This document shows, piece after piece, positions 63,521 through 64,000 of a stretch of DNA of 64,000 nucleotides (within the stretch, counting starts at the first letter, position 1; every line of letters starts with the position of its first letter). Below the pieces are notes generated by a model. The model worked only from the letters and a program-made list of their open reading frames with translations, was not told the DNA's origin and made no database searches. Origin of the DNA: Bog-532 sp963742875 (GTDB lineage Bacteria; Actinomycetota; Actinomycetes; Streptosporangiales; Streptosporangiaceae). Made by a program: the position numbers and the translations under genes. The stretch covers positions 62,001 to 126,000 of the forward strand of contig CAVUNO010000009.1 of NCBI GenBank assembly GCA_963742875.1, in the 5' to 3' direction.

Positions 63521-64000
63521 CCACCCCCACCGGCCCGGCCGCCGACGGCGCCGCCCTCCTGGCCCAGCTCCACACCGCGCTAACCCGGTACGTGATCCTG
63601 CCCACCGCCGAGGCCGCCGTCGCCGTGGCGCTGTGGATCGCCGCCACCCACGCGCAACCCTCCTGGGCGCACGCGCCGCGGCTGGTGATCCGCGCTCCGG
63701 AGAAGCGGTGCGGCAAATCGCGGCTGCTGGACATCGTGGAAGGCACCTGCCACGCCCCGCTGATCACCGTCAACGCCTCCCCGGCCGCCGTGTACCGCGC
63801 CATCGGCTCCGACACCCCGCCCACCCTCCTGGTGGATGAGGCCGACACCATCTTCGGCGGCAAGAACGCCGAGGCCAATGAGGACCTGCGGGGCCTGCTG
63901 AACGCCGGGCACCAGCGGAACCGGCCCGCGATCCGCTGGGACAACGCCACCCGGAGCCTGGAAACCATCCCGACGTTCGCCATGGCCGCCCTCGCCGGGA
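63517..64000 (+). CDS. DUF3631 ATPase/helicase-like protein, cut by window end
   Basis: ATG 63517 overlaps the primase stop; at least 161 residues are visible. RLVIRAPEKRCGKSRLLDIV is a Walker A-like segment, and TLLVDEADTIFGGK is Walker B with DEAD-like acidity. DUF3631 follows the Prim-Pol in AICE replication modules and acts as the probable helicase. Continues beyond 64000. Confidence 0.88.
   Translation, partial: MTTPTGPAADGAALLAQLHTALTRYVILPTAEAAVAVALWIAATHAQPSWAHAPRLVIRAPEKRCGKSRLLDIVEGTCHAPLITVNASPAAVYRAIGSDTPPTLLVDEADTIFGGKNAEANEDLRGLLNAGHQRNRPAIRWDNATRSLETIPTFAMAALAG

Noticed and set aside
1..64000. CRISPR array
   Set aside because: No array of repeats with regular unique spacers was seen; the repeats present are tandem, terminal or paired short repeats.

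Overview
The window is GC-rich DNA from a member of the Actinomycetota. Supporting signs are frequent GTG starts, strong GC bias at third codon positions, Pst/PhoU genes preceded by a PHO-box-like repeat array, an SHGC-type L,D-transpeptidase lipoprotein, and gene families typical of actinomycete integrative and conjugative elements (AICEs): FtsK-like TraB, DUF2637, DUF6284, primase-polymerase and DUF3631. The exact genus cannot be read from the sequence.

1-16.7 kb looks like ordinary chromosome: a secreted protein, an L,D-transpeptidase, apolipoprotein N-acyltransferase (frameshifted), a Gly/Ser-repeat membrane protein, an EamA exporter, an S53 sedolisin protease, a DHA2 exporter, ProA, a THUMP-like methyltransferase (frameshifted), a VIT-type metal transporter and a Nudix hydrolase. 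17-18.4 kb is a patchwork of truncated gene pieces: glycosyltransferase, PHP, and two response regulators. 18.8-24.1 kb is the phosphate operon pstS-pstC-pstA-pstB-usp-phoU. From 24 kb the DNA becomes accessory: a DDE insertion sequence (24.5-26.4), HdeD and VOC proteins, a frameshifted exporter, an isolated strongly signalled cassette ending in a Cys-rich tail (31.0-31.65), an IS4-family element with a clear CTAA target duplication (31.8-34.0), a dead LuxR regulator, an alcohol dehydrogenase and small secreted or membrane proteins.

39.9-54 kb is an integration graveyard. It holds two broken tyrosine integrases, orphan 3' halves of four tRNA genes (Ala, Phe, Gly, Arg), long direct repeats, many short direct-repeat pairs with about 11-12 bp period that resemble integrase arm sites, an IS110 element, an IS5-type element with a passenger gene, a broken Mrr-like nuclease, a DPPY methyltransferase, dodecin, an alpha/beta hydrolase and an F420-type reductase homologue.

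54-64 kb is the left part of a more intact AICE. A PP2C-like phosphatase and an HTH-sensor protein are transcribed leftward. A divergent promoter flanked by 13-bp direct repeats drives a rightward block: small protein, DUF6284, GIY-YIG-like protein, DUF2637 spread protein, small membrane protein, TraB translocase, a candidate clt repeat locus, Zn-finger membrane protein, primase-polymerase and a DUF3631 ATPase that runs off the end. Integrase and excisionase would be expected beyond 64 kb.

Many long genes, including housekeeping ones (lnt, traB), are split by single-base shifts in G/C runs. Sequencing or assembly error is therefore a serious alternative to pseudogenisation.
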